From Humulus lupulus (lineage: Eukaryota; Streptophyta; Magnoliopsida; Rosales; Cannabaceae), in the NCBI RefSeq assembly GCF_963169125.1, contig NC_084793.1, forward strand, positions 44,387,578 to 44,451,577: a stretch of DNA of 64,000 bases, given 5' to 3'. Numbering within the stretch: position 1 is the first letter of the stretch; each line of letters opens with the position of its first letter. Both the position numbers and the translations under genes were made by a program. A model generated the notes under the pieces. That model saw only the letters and a list, made by a program, of their open reading frames with translations. It ran no database searches and was not told where the DNA came from. Below are positions 1 to 11,811 of the stretch, one piece after another.

Positions 1-497
1 CATAATATGGCGTCTAATTCTTGCAATGTGATTAATTCTTGTTCTATTACTTCTTGGCATAATAGACTTGCTCATATAGAATATAGCACAATTAAAAGAG
101 TTGTTAAATGTAGATTAATTAATTGTGATGTGAATGAGCATGATAAAAGTGAATTATGTGTTAAATCTAAAATGGTTAAGAAACCATTTCCAGGTGTTGA
201 TAGAAGTTAAAACTTGCTAGATTCAATACATAGTAATATATGTGAATTAAATGGTATGTTGACTAGAGGAGGAAATAGATACTTCATAATTTTTATATAT
301 GATTGCTCTAGGTATACTTATGTGTATTATCTTAAGAGTAAGGATGAGGCATATAATGCATTTAAAATCTTTGAAGCTGAAGTCAAAAAATCAACTAGAT
401 TAGAAAATTGAGACTCTTAGAAGTGATAGAGGCGGTGAATACTCTTCAAATGATTTTAATGTGTTTTGTGAACAACATAACATCATTCATGAATGCA
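1..497 (+). pseudogene. Ty1/copia pol fragment: GAG-pre-integrase and integrase core
   Basis: Left-truncated copia polyprotein. The first part reads HNRLAH followed by a Cys-rich ELCVKSK stretch, the zinc-binding pre-integrase domain. The integrase core follows (YFIIFIYDCSRYTYVYYLKSK, in two pieces) and ends in RSDRGGEY at about 425-445. There is an in-frame stop at 208-210 and a frameshift near 405, so it is not functional. The first catalytic Asp of the D-D-E triad, normally in an HSD(L/I)C context, reads HSNIC here, a D-to-N change. The domain continues at 2050 after removal of the inserted LTR. The rest of the element upstream lies outside the window. Confidence 0.9.
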
Positions 498-2049
498 TGA
501 TTAACCCCCAAACGTGACTTTCACTAAGCGGTAGTCGTAGAATAGATGGGCAGTCGATTCCACAAGGAGGTAAAGAAACAAAAAGACAAGTAAAACGTTA
601 GAATGTAAGTAATATAAGAACAGTAAAAAAGAAATAATATTTTTGTGGTTTTGCGTTTGAAGGATTAAAATAAAAAAGAAAATAAATAATAAAAAGGCTT
701 GGTGAGGTATCGGGGTTCCACAATATATTTTGGTCGCCTATTTACTTGATAATTTGCAAATGTATTTGAGTAATAAAACTTCATACTTGAAGTACATGAA
801 AATGTTATTATTATGAGAAACCTAAAATCGACATAATACTGTTAGCAATATGCAGTAAAATACTACTCACAAAATAACAAATTAAGAGCTCATGCTAATA
901 ATATTGTCATGAGAAATCCTAAATTGACACTATACCATTTTGGCGATAATGCAGTAAATGACTTTTCATAAAATAATAAAATTAATATAAATTATTTTTG
1001 GTAAAATTGCATAGAGAAAAGGTTGACATATGAATCTATATAAAATTAATAATAAATATTAATTGCATAAATAAAATAATGATAGAAATAATAAAACTCA
1101 AATATTAGGCTTTGATAAATATTTATAAAAATAAATAAATATTACAAAATATAAGATTTTACCCCTAAACCTTACCAAAATTACTCTAGTCTAAGTAAAT
1201 AGTCATTCTCACAATTTTACTAGAAAATTATGAGAAGACCATTTATTCTAACCTAGAGAGAGAGGGAGAAAGAATTCTCTATATTAGAGAGAGAGAGAGA
1301 GAAGAGAAGAAAAATGGTGTGGTGAATGAGTGAAATTATGATCCTATTTATAGGAAGAGGAATGAATTGAAACAGAAAATACAAAAGTAGCGGGTTACAA
1401 AAGGAAAAGGACTAAAACATAATCAAACAAACTAAATAATAATAATATAATGTTAATGGCAACTCTTAAATCCAAACACATTTATGATAGTATCATTATA
1501 TATAATTGTTGCCATTATTATTATTATTGTCTTTATTCTTATATATGACCCTATATATATTGTTGCTTTTTTTCTTGTTTATCTCCAGATGGGAGACGTG
1601 AAAGAAGAGTTGTTGCATGCATGCACGGAGCGTGGGGTGATGGGATAACAGCAGGCTGGCATGGCAGGGGGTCTTGGTTGGTTAGGTCGCGGGCTGGTGC
1701 GAGTTGCAGAGCTTCGGCTGGGGCGATGTGTGGCATGGCTAAAGGCTGCCATTTGGTAGCTGCTGGTGAGAAGGGGAGAGCTGGGCCGAATGAGTTTTGG
1801 GCCAAATTCCTGGGCTTTTGGACTTTAAAAATGATAAGTTTCACTTTTTTAAGTTTTAAGTTATGTCTTCTTTCTTTTTTTAAATGCCAAAAATACAACT
1901 CTAATTCATTCAAAATAACAATAAATTAAATCATAATCAAATATTTTCATTCATAAAATATATCATAATAATTTAATGAAAATAATAATTAAAACTTAAT
2001 TTATTTTGACATATAAGATCAATAAAGTTGCACTTTTGACCACTAGTCA
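498..2049. mobile_element. Solo LTR (about 1.55 kb) inserted in copia integrase
   Basis: The segment begins TGATTAACCC and ends CACTAGTCA (TG...CA) and is flanked by ATGCA at 493-497 and 2050-2054. Taking out the segment and one ATGCA puts the integrase reading frame back in register across the junction, which supports the boundaries. It contains a TATA-like TATTTATAGG near 1345-1355, a GA microsatellite at about 1256-1310 and a GC-rich block at about 1600-1810. Overlapping open frames on both strands in that block are compositional and show no recognisable protein. No internal domain is present, so I call it a solo LTR; orientation is uncertain. Confidence 0.75.
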
Positions 2050-3550
2050 ATGCACTGCACCCTACACTCAACAACATAATAGGATAGCTGAAAGAAATAA
2101 TAGGACATATCTTGAGATGATTAACTCTATGCTTTTACATGCTAAAGTGTGTTATAATTTGTGGGGTGAAGCTTTACTTGCTGCATGTCATATATTAAAA
2201 TTCCTATGAAAAAGAACAATGTGTCTCCATATAAGTTATGGAGAGGAAAGAAGCCTAACCTAGGCTATCTTAAAGTGTGAGGGTGTCATGCTTATTGCAA
2301 GAGCATAGAGTCTAAAAGGACCAAGTTGGATCCAATGGTCATTAAATATGCATTTGTTGGCTCTGCCTCAAATAGCAAGGCCTATAGGCTATTAGATTTG
2401 GAGTCTAATGTGATAATTAAATCAAGAGAAGTGTAGATCTTTGAGAACATGTTATATTGTAATAGAAACTCTCAAGAACCCACATGTATTGGAGAATCTG
2501 GTGAAGAAAAAGATCCAAAGGTTAATAAGCAACCTATATTGCCTCGAAGAAGCCAAATGCTTAAAGAGTTGGGATCAAATGAGAAGTGTTATCAAGTAGA
2601 GATACTCTACCTAGTCGAGGGAAACCTTGAAGAAGTCACATGGAAATTTCCTATGGTTTTTCAAGTTGAAGATTATCCCAAAACCTACCAAGAAGCTATT
2701 TCTTCGAGAGACTTCGCTATTTGGAAGGAGGCAATAAATGATGAGATGGATTCAATTATGTCTAACCATACATGAGAATTGGTAGACCTTCCACAAGGTT
2801 CGAAACCAATTGGGTGCAAGTGGGTATTTAAGAGGAAATATCACGTCGATGACACCTTACAAACCTTCAAGGCTAGATTAGTAGCCAAAGGGTTTAAACA
2901 CAAGGAATGAATTCATTACTTTGACACAGGCACACCGGTTTCCAGGACAACCACAATAAGAGTTTTAATTGCATTATCATCAATGTATGACCTTTATGTT
3001 CATCAAATAGATGTCGAAACGACATTCTTAAATGGAGATCTCGATGAGGAGATCTATATGGAACAAATGCAGGATTCTGGTCTAAGGGGAAATGAACATA
3101 AAGTGTGTAGGCCTGTTAAATCATTGTATGGATTTAAACAAGCACCAAAATAATTGCATGAGAAGTTTGATAAAGTCATAGTTTCAGATGGGTTTAGACA
3201 CAATAATGCGGACAAGTGCTAATACTCTAAGACTTGTGATGACTATGTCATCTTAGTGTGTCTATATGTTGATTTTGAGTAATGAGATGAGAGGCATAAT
3301 ATAGACGAAGATATTTCTATCTTCCATTTTTAAAATGAAGGATCTTGGCGAGGTCGATACCATTTTAGGTATAAAAGAGAGGATAAATAGTGGGGGTTAT
3401 GAAATATTGAGCCATTTTCCTTTTAGTGGATCGTGAGGACGGACTGAAATACCCCCCCATAGCACTCAAGATCACTATGTTGAGAAAGTTCTTGACAAGT
3501 TTAGTCATCTCAAAATCAAATAGGAAAATATACAATTTGATTCAAGCATA
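2050..3550 (+). pseudogene. Ty1/copia pol fragment: integrase end and reverse transcriptase
   Basis: Continuation of the copia polyprotein. TAPYTQQHNRIAERNNRT carries the catalytic Glu of integrase. The reverse transcriptase follows: AINDEMDSIMSNHT, then GCKWVFKRK, RLVAKGFKH, VHQIDVETTFLNGDLDEEIY and VKSLYGFKQAPK. Multiple stops (for example 2278, 2433, 2773, 2908 and 3151) and frameshifts break it. The YVDD box region near 3270 is degraded to YVDF. The segment 3411-3468 does not fit the polyprotein and looks like a small insertion. Further RT-connection sequence (HYVEKVLDKFSHLKIK) follows to about 3550. Confidence 0.9.
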
Positions 3551-3955
3551 AAACTTGAAAAAAAAAATCACCCCAAACGGACACCTGAGTGAAAAATTAT
3601 GTCTTTTACAAGAATCGCATCGAGCCCTTCAAGCTAGTGTCGAGCACCATCGAGCAAGGTCAATTTTCTACAAATTTCAGAGTTCTAGTTCTAAAAAAAA
3701 TCGCAAAAAAAAACCCAAAAACCATGCACAGATTTGTTCAAAATGCAGTATTTAGTGTGGTGGTGGTGTCATGAGGTGAGAGAGAGTGAACCGAAAGAGA
3801 GAGAGGGGGGGGGGGGGGGGGGGAGAGAAGAGGAAAGACATGGGGGTATTTTGGGTAGAGTGCCAAAAAGTGGCATTATTTTGAAATACTTAATATGCCT
3901 AACATATTTTTTAATTAGCACCCAATATGATGCATAGAAATTGAAATTTTTCGAG
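3551..3955. repeat. Non-copia insertion with a G19 homopolymer
   Basis: The copia reading stops after about 3550 and resumes near 3958. The intervening DNA has no recognisable protein. It holds A-rich tracts, a short GA microsatellite and an uninterrupted run of 19 G at 3805-3823. Boundaries are not marked by a clear target duplication. Short open frames on both strands are low complexity. Confidence 0.5.
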
Positions 3956-3957
3956 TC

Positions 3958-4602
3958 TAATGTACATTGCTCATTGTACAAAAGCGAATATTGCATATGC
4001 AATTAGTAAACTAAGTAGGTTTACTAGTAATCCAAGTATGGAACATTGGAAGGAAATTGAGAGAATTCTAGGGTACCTTAAGAGGATCAAGAACTTAAGC
4101 CTCCATTATTCAAAGTTTTTTAAGAAACTTGAGGGATATTCCGATGCAAGTTGGATATCGAGTGTGGGACAAAATCTCTCCAATACTGGTTGGGTTTTCA
4201 TGCTCGAAGGAGGAGCAATTTCTTGGGGTTCAAAGAAACAAATATGTATTTCACACTCAACCATGGAGGTTGAGTTTATAGCTCTAGTGGTAACCAACAA
4301 AGAGGCCGAGTGGCTTAGGGATCTCATGGGGATATCCCAAATTTTGCATAAAAGGTATCGACGATCTCGATACACTGTGATAGTCAAGCCACATTAGCTA
4401 GAGCCTATAGTGGCATATACAATGGGAGATCTAGACATATAACTCTAAGACATAAGTATGTGAGACAATTGATTTAAGATGGAATCGTATCGATCTCGTA
4501 TGTGAGAACTAGTGAGAACTTAGCAAATCCATTTACAAAATCTCTTGCAAAGAGGTTAGTAAGTTCTACATTTAGAAGGATGGGACTAAAATTCCTAGAA
4601 TA
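3958..4602 (+). pseudogene. Ty1/copia RNase H domain
   Basis: C-terminal part of the same copia element. MYIAHCTKANIAYAISKLSRF is the RT-RNase H linker, GYSDASWISS carries a catalytic Asp, and STMEVEFIAL the catalytic Glu. It then runs through NLANPFTKSL to a stop at about 4600-4602. A frameshift near 4380 and internal stops (for example 4473) show decay. It ends where copia polyproteins normally end, so the 3' untranslated region and LTR should follow. Confidence 0.9.
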
Positions 4603-5339
4603 ATAGATTCACTAATGGCGGCAACCCAACTCCAAACTTGTACATATCAAGGGCATGAGTTCAATGGGTAAGAACAAGTCATTGATAAGTGAATAGTTTC
4701 AACACTAACATAATCATGAGTCCCATCCAAAGATGGTTAGTTTTGGTTTCTACCGGACATGAGGGTTAAGCCTAAGGCTTTTAATGAAGTTCAATTGAAG
4801 AGAAACTAGCATCTCTAAAGGTAGCAAAGATATTGTAAGAACATCACCAATGTGAACTTAGAGGTGGTGCTACCTCTCATAGGAGTTGAAGTTTCTCCCC
4901 ATAAATCTCATGAATGGATAAAAAAAAGGCCATTAATAGTGCTAAGCACGCACAGTGGGAAGATGAATGATCAAGTGGTGGTGTGTGATGTATTATCGGT
5001 TTTATCACTAGGAATCCTTAGTTCAATCTTTAAGATAACAAGTATTTCGATAAGGCTTTGTAATGCTTTCACTAAGGTAAAGTTCAAATTGAAAGATACT
5101 TAATTTTATGCACAAATACTATTGAGATAAGAAGTAGGAATTATATCTAAACAAGTAAGGGAATTTCAAGACTGGTTAAATATAATAGTTAAGTGATCTT
5201 ACACAAAGTGGTGTAAAATACTTAACAATTTTCACTGAAGTTGAACTGAAAATATAAGATTTTGTTGTATGCATCTATAATTGATTTTTATGGGTCTAAA
5301 ATGATATGATGAGGTAACTAAGCATGTGAAAAAAGTTTG
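4603..5339 (+). other. Copia 3' untranslated region, no gene
   Basis: About 740 bases between the RNase H stop and the presumed 3' LTR. A short open frame at 4852-5103 shows no recognisable domain. A purine-rich stretch (AAAAAAGTTTGGGAG, about 5329-5343) could be the polypurine tract. Nothing else is supported. Confidence 0.4.
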
Positions 5340-5413
5340 GGAGCATTTGGAGGTGTTTAAGGTCATTTTTATGAAGTTAGACCTGCCTATATGGCGTTGC
5401 ATCACCTCTCTGT

Positions 5414-5429
5414 AGGCGATGCATCGCCT
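5414..5429. promoter_or_regulatory. 16-bp perfect palindrome upstream of LTR TATA box
   Basis: AGGCGATGCATCGCCT is its own reverse complement and lies about 160 bases upstream of the TATA box at 5587. Related half-sites (GCATCACC, AGGCGACAC) lie nearby at 5399-5407 and 5481-5490. Its position suggests a U3 promoter element or a weak hairpin; function is inferred only. Confidence 0.5.
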
Positions 5430-5966
5430 AAAGTGTGAAGTACATGACGAGACACTACAAACAATGCATCACCTATAGGGAGGCGACACATTGCTTGGCG
5501 TGTCCATATAGTTATGTGTTTTAACTCCATATGATGTGTTCAAAAGCTCTAATCCTAACAGTTAGACTTAATGATGATGCCTACACTATAAATAAGGGTT
5601 ATTAGAGTAACGCCTTAATCACACTTTACAACTGTCTCCCTAGATCTCAAAGATCATAAGTTTTGTCCAAGAAACTCAGTGAGAATCGCTTAACTTGTGT
5701 GAGCTTCAAAGGCTTGTTTGATCCCACTTCTCATTCCATTTTGGTGAAACTTCAACACCTAAGAGAAGACTTGGAATAGAGATTTTGGACAACAATATAC
5801 TTATTGTGGAAAGCTTAGGTTTTCAAAATAAAGGTTGTATCCCTCTAAATCCTAACTTTGTAATTGTGTTATTCTATTGTGATTTACTTCTTTAGTTGTG
5901 TTTATTATTGTTATTATTGATGATTATATGTTTCTAAATCCATGTTATAATCACTTAATCTTTGAT

Positions 5967-6089
5967 TATCAAGATTTGCATTCATACTTTGAATATGGTT
6001 ATTTAATTATCAAGATTTTCATTCATACTTTAAATATGGTTATTTAATTATCAAGATTTTCATTCATACTTTAAATATGGTTCTTGATT
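5967..6089. repeat. 41-bp tandem repeat, three copies
   Basis: Three successive units start at 5967, 6008 and 6049. Each begins TATCAAGATT and continues CATTCATACTTT. The third merges into the target site of the solo LTR that begins at 6090. Confidence 0.85.
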
Positions 6090-7983
6090 TGTAGAGTCCA
6101 AGAACTTTACTTAGCTAATTATTCAGTAGTATTATAGTATGTATAGTATTATCTTTGTAACTGTGGATTTTTGGTTCAGACCGGGAATTATTTGGACACT
6201 CGTAGTAGTACTTATAGATTTTCTAAGTTTAACCTATAGTTTAAGAATATTAAGTATAACCTAAGGTTTGATTATATGACTGATATTAAGGATAATATTT
6301 GTTATACTATAAGGTTTAGATGAGGACCAATAGGATTTTAAGCACATGTTATGAATGGATGATTAAGAATTAAGTATTTTGAGATTAAATTTAATAAGGA
6401 GTAAAGTTTGAATGTTATAAGGTCAGTCAACAGCTTTGAATACGATGAGGGCTTAGTCAAGGTTGTTTACTCCATTCAAACTTAGCTAAAAATGTGTAAT
6501 TTCGTGTTTAAATATTCAGCGTGTGCCGATATATCGCAGCTATAGGGGGCGATATATCGCAGCACGTAGATACGAAAAACACGAGACGATGCACGGTCGC
6601 CTCGGGCATACTGGCCCAGGCGATATATCGCCTACAGGGGGCGATATATCGCCTCCTTCAGCATAATTCAAATGTTTTTGAATTCTTTTTCCTTTCAGCC
6701 ATTCAACTTCTTCATAAGTCCAGCATCTTTTGAACGAGTCTTCAGCCTCTGCTGAACGATTATTCAAATTATTTTCACCTAAAAAGCTATTATTTTTATT
6801 CAAGTAAAATTAAGATTCCTTCATTCCCAAACTCTATAAATAGGACCTAGTACCCAGCCATTATTCACCTTTTACTCTAAGTTCAGAAGCTGCAAGTGCT
6901 AGGAGAGTGTGAGAGTTAAACACTTGGGTGGGGAAATCATAAGCTTAATCATCTTAAGCTTATCAAACACTTTGGGAAGTAAGATTTCATAGTATTTCGG
7001 TTCGAGGGTTAGATTGATCTACAAGTCCTCAAGGTATTCAACACACTCTAGTTCATTGGTTTTATGTTATGTTTCCCTTCTCTTAGTCTTCTACTCAGTC
7101 TTCTAAACTCATTCTTATTTTGGTTAGGGAATCTAAGTTCTTGAGCACATAAGTTTTGGTAAGTGTGACTTTCAATGGTTTAGTCTTTCCATTCCTTTCA
7201 TTTCATCTCTTTTTCTTCATTAGACTCACCCTGTTATATATGGTTTTAGGAGTGTTCCAAAAAGTCCCAATGCTATCCTCTTATCCCGGTAACTTTGGTA
7301 AGGAAAATAGGGTAGAATCAATATGTTATATGCTTATGTTATCTTATGTTTTATGTTATTAAATGTATTATGATATGTATGTATGTATGTAGGCTTGGGC
7401 ATATGACCCATTATGACTAACAAGACCCCAAAAGATTATGGGCATATGACCTACTTAGCTAGTAGGACCCCACTAATCTAATGGGCATATGACTTGTTTA
7501 GTCTATGGGACCCCAAGTAACAATGGTCATTATAGTATGTGTATGTTATAAGTATTATGTTAAGTCTTTATGTTTCTTATGAAATTATGTTTATGACTAT
7601 GTGTTAGATTTTCCTTGCTGGGCATTAGGCTCATTCCTTTTTGTTTTATGTGCAGGAAAATAGCTTTAGAGGCGATCAGGTTCGTGGATGCTTGGGCTTG
7701 TGTATCGATGGTGAATGGAGTCAAGGAGTCGAGCGTTATGCGATTCGAGGATGTAGTTTTGTTTTATGTCTTTTTATATGTATTTTCCGCACTATTTATG
7801 TAATGTCTTTTTAATTTAAATTATGTTTTGTTTTTAAGACAATGGGATCCCATATCCTACTTATTTTATGAAAGTAACTCTATTTCTACAAGTTTCCAAT
7901 AAAGTATGGTATTTACGCAAAAATGTAAGTTTTATGTATAGTTTCGTTAATGGTCCAAAAGTCTATTTTAGTGGGTCATTACA
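6090..7983 (+). mobile_element. Gypsy-type solo LTR (1.9 kb) with TSD TGATT
   Basis: The segment begins TGTAGAGTCCAAG and ends GGGTCATTACA, and is flanked by TGATT at 6085-6089 and 7984-7988. A TATA box (TATAAATAGG) lies at 6835-6844. A block reading CCTTGCTGGGC followed by GGCTC near 7615-7632 is shared with the LTRs at 24068 and 34584, pointing to related gypsy families. Four copies of a GCGATATATCGC palindrome lie in the U3 part. A tandem GTAT repeat sits near 7375-7392. No coding domain is present; short open frames (7156-7362, 7615-7803) are incidental. Confidence 0.85.
6526..6653. promoter_or_regulatory. Four copies of a CGATATATCG palindrome in U3
   Basis: Copies lie at 6526-6537 (CCGATATATCGC), 6549-6560 (GCGATATATCGC), 6619-6632 and 6640-6653 (both GGCGATATATCGCC, perfect palindromes). 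All lie 180-310 bases upstream of the TATA box at 6835. They resemble the palindrome in the copia LTR at 5414. Confidence 0.7.
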
Positions 7984-8067
7984 TGATTAGACTATAGGAT
8001 TTGTAATATTGAATTAATTTTATTAATCATTGTTGATTTAGAAAGTGTAAGCCATAAATTCCCAACA

Positions 8068-8913
8068 TAATATATATATATACCCAAAAAAATGTTTCCT
8101 AACCAGGCTAAGAAGAAAAATAAACCTTAATTGTGGAAGTAGAGGAAGTGGTGCCTTAGGCTACGATCCAGTGGTCATTGTCGTAGGTACGGAAGCAAAG
8201 TTTGAGAGCAAGAACTTTCAGGAGGTAACTGACTTTAGAGATCCAACAGAAGAGACAGTCGAAGCTAAAATATATTGTCGGTACTAAGGTAGATCAAAGA
8301 AAGAAGTGAGAGGGAGGGTTAATACAATCTAACCACTAAAATATTACAATACAATCTTATGCAAACCTTTTATTATGTATGTGTTAATTCATTTTTTCGT
8401 CAAACTCGTCAAACACCAAAGGAAAATTTTGTGATAGTGGACTTTAGTGCTTGATGCGTAATTAATGCTAGAAAGAATAATAAGTGAATAGAGGATTTTA
8501 TAGTGGTTTAACCTAAGAATTGACCTATGTCTACTTGGTCACTTTTATTGATGTATGAGCTTGAGGGCCATAGAATTCGGTGAAGCAAAGCTACCAAAGT
8601 TATCTACTACCCTTTGGCTTTGATTACATGAGAGCTCTCTAAAGTATGGAGCTTCTAAGGTGGCATTTAATTCACTGTAATGGAATTCTAATGGTGATGG
8701 GAATAGCAATGGGATGTAATAAGAATAGTAATGAGAATAGTATTATGATGTTTAGTTTATTTTTGTAATGAACATGGGAATCATAATTCTTTTATTTTAT
8801 TTGGTATGGGAATGTAATGGAATAACTGGTGTATTGATAAAAATATCCATACTTTAATGGCTTTATACATTTTTGGACCTTGTGTTTTGTCCCATTACCT
8901 GTGTTGGACCCTG
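8068..8913. other. No gene recognised
   Basis: About 850 bases with no supported coding region. The part at 8690-8830 is a degenerate AATGGGAAT / GGAATG simple sequence. The segment at 8100-8340 is moderately GC-balanced but all frames are broken. Confidence 0.5.
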
Positions 8914-9170
8914 TGTTTTAACAAATTCCTTTTTGGACCCTGTGTTTTGTAAAATGGTTCAAATAGACCCCTAAATCCAATTTTTGATAAAGAAAAAATT
9001 GAATATGACAACACAGTTGTTAGGCAAAATTGTTTTTTTTTTGTTTTAAATTGTTAGTTTGGTGAATTATTTGTAATTTTAGCTCAAAAAACTTTGATCA
9101 AAATTGAGTTTAGGGTTCTATCTGAACCATTTTACAAAACACAGGGTCCAAAAAGTCATTTGTCAAAACA
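8914..9170. mobile_element. MITE-like element with about 58-bp terminal inverted repeats
   Basis: The left arm TGTTTTAACAAATTCC then TTTTTGGACCCTGTG and TTTTGTAAAATGG is matched in reverse complement by the right arm ending at 9170. The interior is AT-rich without coding potential. Just left of it (8876-8914) are two more partial copies of the GGACCCTGTGTTTT phrase, so the left arm seems partly duplicated. No clear target duplication was identified. The copia insertion at 9202 lies 30 bases to the right. Confidence 0.65.
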
Positions 9171-9201
9171 TTGCTTTAAATTTTGGAATTATTATTCACA
9201 T

Positions 9202-9719
9202 TGTTGGGAATTGTGCCCTGAAAGCATATGCAGTAGACATTGTTTTTAAGAAATAAATAAATAAATTGAATTTGGTATGCATATATTTTATGGACTATAT
9301 TATTCTATGATAAGATTGAGTAAATATCAGAAAAATTCCTAAGTTCATATATGTGATCTCAACCACGTATTGGTACGGGAGGATTGTGATTGAGATAAAT
9401 GAACTTGAATAGTTCATAGTAAAATAAAGTTATGGAATCTTTAGATTAATTACTGCAAATACGGTCCACTAGTATTATGAATACATGTGATATAGATCCG
9501 GATTACTAGTGTAGTAAGACACTTTAGTGGAGGAGCTTTATATATTAGAGAATATATAGAACTGGACTAGATATGTTTATTAATACGTAGTTAAATACTG
9601 TTTTGAAGTATTAATTAAATATATCAAGTGATGATCATATACAAATAGATCTTAATCCTGAAGTTACTATGAACTCATGTTTATGTTATATGAGTTCTTT
9701 GATTCACTCGTTAGGGTTT
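9202..9719 (+). repeat. Copia 5' LTR, first segment
   Basis: Matches 31318-31835 of the 3' LTR. It ends in the target duplication GGTTT (9715-9719) of the gypsy LTR that follows. Confidence 0.93.
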
Positions 9720-10139
9720 TGTAAAACACCGAAGTCTAATACTTTGTAAATATTTGCATGCTCATAATTTTATAGAAGAAAAGTCACTTATTATAAAACG
9801 TCCCAATAGGGCCTTGCGGAAAACATGCAAGTTGGGTCCAATAGTTTAAAAAGAAAATAATAGTTTTTATGCAACGTTTTAAAAATAATTAATGTTCAAG
9901 TCTCACTGATAAGTTCTAAAAGTTAAAAATGAACATAACAGTATTCTTTAGAAATTGGCATTAAACTGATCATTTTCTCGTCCATAGGTTTCCCCCACGC
10001 CATACACACCCCGAAGTTGGAACTTCCCACATCACCACGCGTGCCACAGAGAAATCCTATTTGCTACATGGAAGGGAAAGTAAGGGGGGTGAGCTAAAAG
10101 CCCAGTAAGGAAGTACTAATAACACACAAGTATACACAC

Positions 10140-11288
10140 TGTTGACCTGTGAAATTGGCCACGGTCGTATGTGCAGTATACGACACCTTTTGAACAAAAT
10201 AAATAAAATAAATGGTAGAGTACGATATCTTAAATAAACACACATGAATTTTATAGTGGTTCAGCCCTGTTCTGATGAACAGTAATAACCTAATCCACTT
10301 ATCTTTTAGTATTGAATCACTCAACAATTACACTGTTGAACCAAAATATCCACTTGTTCTCACTTGCCCAGAATTTCTCCCCAAATATTCTTTAGGTCTC
10401 CAAAATTCCAGAAAAAGAGATCCAGCCAAGAGTTTAAAAGTCCTTGTAAATGAAGCCTTGGGTCGTTTATTTATAGTACCTAGGGGATGTTACATGACCA
10501 GTAGTTCTGGGATCGTGGTTTTTTACATGATTATCATGTAATGGAGAGACGTGTCCACCTTCCCATGATCATGAGATCGTGGGTCTTCTCGTTGTTTCTT
10601 TAGATCGTGGTAGATAATGCATGATTGAAACTTCTGGGAAAATGTTAAGTCTTTGTTGGTATATGAGAATTAGGTGCTAGGCCTGATGACCAAAGCTTGG
10701 CTGCTGGACCTGTGACCCTCTGGGTGCTAGGCCTGTTGGTCTTTGGGGTGCTAGGCCTATTGATCTCAGTTTGAACGAGAGTGATTATTTCTCAGTGAAG
10801 TGTACTTGGGGGTTTAGGTCGACCACCCTATGAAAAATAGGGTGGGCCGACCACTCTGGCTCTTGATCCTACTTAGGCTGACCACCCTAGGGGTTGAGGT
10901 CAGGCCAACCACCCCTAGGGATCCTTGGGCATACTGGGGTCGACCACCCTAGGGGTTGGGTTCAGGCCGACCACCCCTAGGGGTCCTTGTGCATGCTAGG
11001 GCCGACCACCCCCGAGGTAGGGGTCAGGCCGACAACTCCTAGGCCCTTGGGCCTACTTAGGCCGACCACCCCTAGGGGTAGGGGTCAGGCCGACCACTCC
11101 TAGGGGTTTTAGGCTTGGTCGACTTCCCTAGGTCCTGGACCTATCTTTTTTGCCAGTTGGTCTTTTCTCAATATTTTATCATTTTTCCCTGATTTGTGAT
11201 GTCATGTGTCACATTCTCATTCGCCACGCCATCCTCGTATTTTTTAGGGATAATATTTGCCCCCAAGTTTATATTAATGTACTCAACA
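10140..11288 (-). repeat. Tat-lineage gypsy LTR (3' LTR of a minus-strand element)
   Basis: On the minus strand this reads TGTTGAGTAC at 11288 and ends GGTCAACA at 10140. A minus-strand TATA box (CTATAAATAAACG) lies at about 10467-10479. The U3 part holds a tandem array of a 62-bp GC-rich unit. It lies where the 3' LTR of the minus-strand pol at 17.5-19.5 kb should be. The right boundary is inferred from the matching TGTTGA termini. No second LTR of this element was found; its 5' end is deleted. Confidence 0.6.
10868..11110. repeat. Four-copy 62-bp palindromic tandem repeat in LTR U3
   Basis: Units start at about 10880, 10942, 11004 and 11064 (periods 62, 62, 60). Each carries GGCCGACCACC then CCCTAGGGG, and the phrase occurs twice per unit. 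CCCCTAGGGG is a perfect palindrome, so single strands could form repeated short hairpins. GC content is far above the surrounding DNA. Confidence 0.85.
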
Positions 11289-11811
11289 TTAGTGAAAACT
11301 TGATTCAGGCCCGAGAAACATACCGTAGCAGTACCTAGATAGTCAAGTCCCTCGGGACATTACATAGTACTTTTTTTTACTATCGATACTTTGCTTGGTA
11401 CGAATTTTTCAGGGACAATTAGTAATTCCTAAAAATAATTAGGTTTTTCAAGGAAAATTAATTTCCTAAAAGTCTAATATATTTTTTAAGGAAATTTGAG
11501 ATCCTAAAAATATAACATATTTTTCAAGGAGTTTTAAAGTCCTGAAAATATATTTTTCAAGGATATTAATTCCTAAAAATAAAAAATATTTTTCAAGGAA
11601 TTTTAATTCCTAAAAATATAAGATAGTTTTTCAAGGAATTTAAATTTTAACCATATCAGATATTTTTCAAGGAAGTTTGAATTCCTAAAAATATCTTGTC
11701 TGCCTGAGAGGTTATAAGTAGATCCTCTCTTCTCATTTTGCTCTATGCGCCACTTCCAAGCAAAATCCAAGCCTGATTTCTCCAGTTTCTTCTCAAACTC
11801 AGATATTTGGT
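11289..11811 (+). promoter_or_regulatory. Promoter and 5' leader of the antisense Tat gene
   Basis: From about 11405 to 11698 lie roughly eight degenerate units of 33-45 bases, each TTTTTCAAGGA followed by ATTCCTAAAAATA, forming weak inverted repeats (GGAATTTTAATTCC). A plus-strand TATA-like GTTATAAGTAG follows at 11709-11719, with a pyrimidine-rich leader and a splice donor GGTAAGT at 11809-11815. This fits a promoter driving the plus-strand gene whose ATG is at 13337. Regulation by the repeats is inferred. Confidence 0.5.

Larger units (their letters stand above)
5340..8067 (+). repeat. Probable copia 3' LTR, interrupted
   Basis: The sequence after the copia coding region looks like an LTR. 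A TATA box TATAAATAAG lies at 5587-5596, with T-rich downstream DNA. The end reads ATTCCCAACA at about 8067. The left boundary is inferred from a purine-rich tract and is not exact. A solo LTR at 6090-7983 is inserted in it, so the LTR itself would be roughly 0.8 kb. No 5' LTR is in the window to compare. Confidence 0.4.

Noticed and set aside
1551..1929. Overlapping open frames of 102-120 codons on both strands
   Set aside because: Product of a GC-rich block in a solo LTR; no domain and frames on both strands alike.
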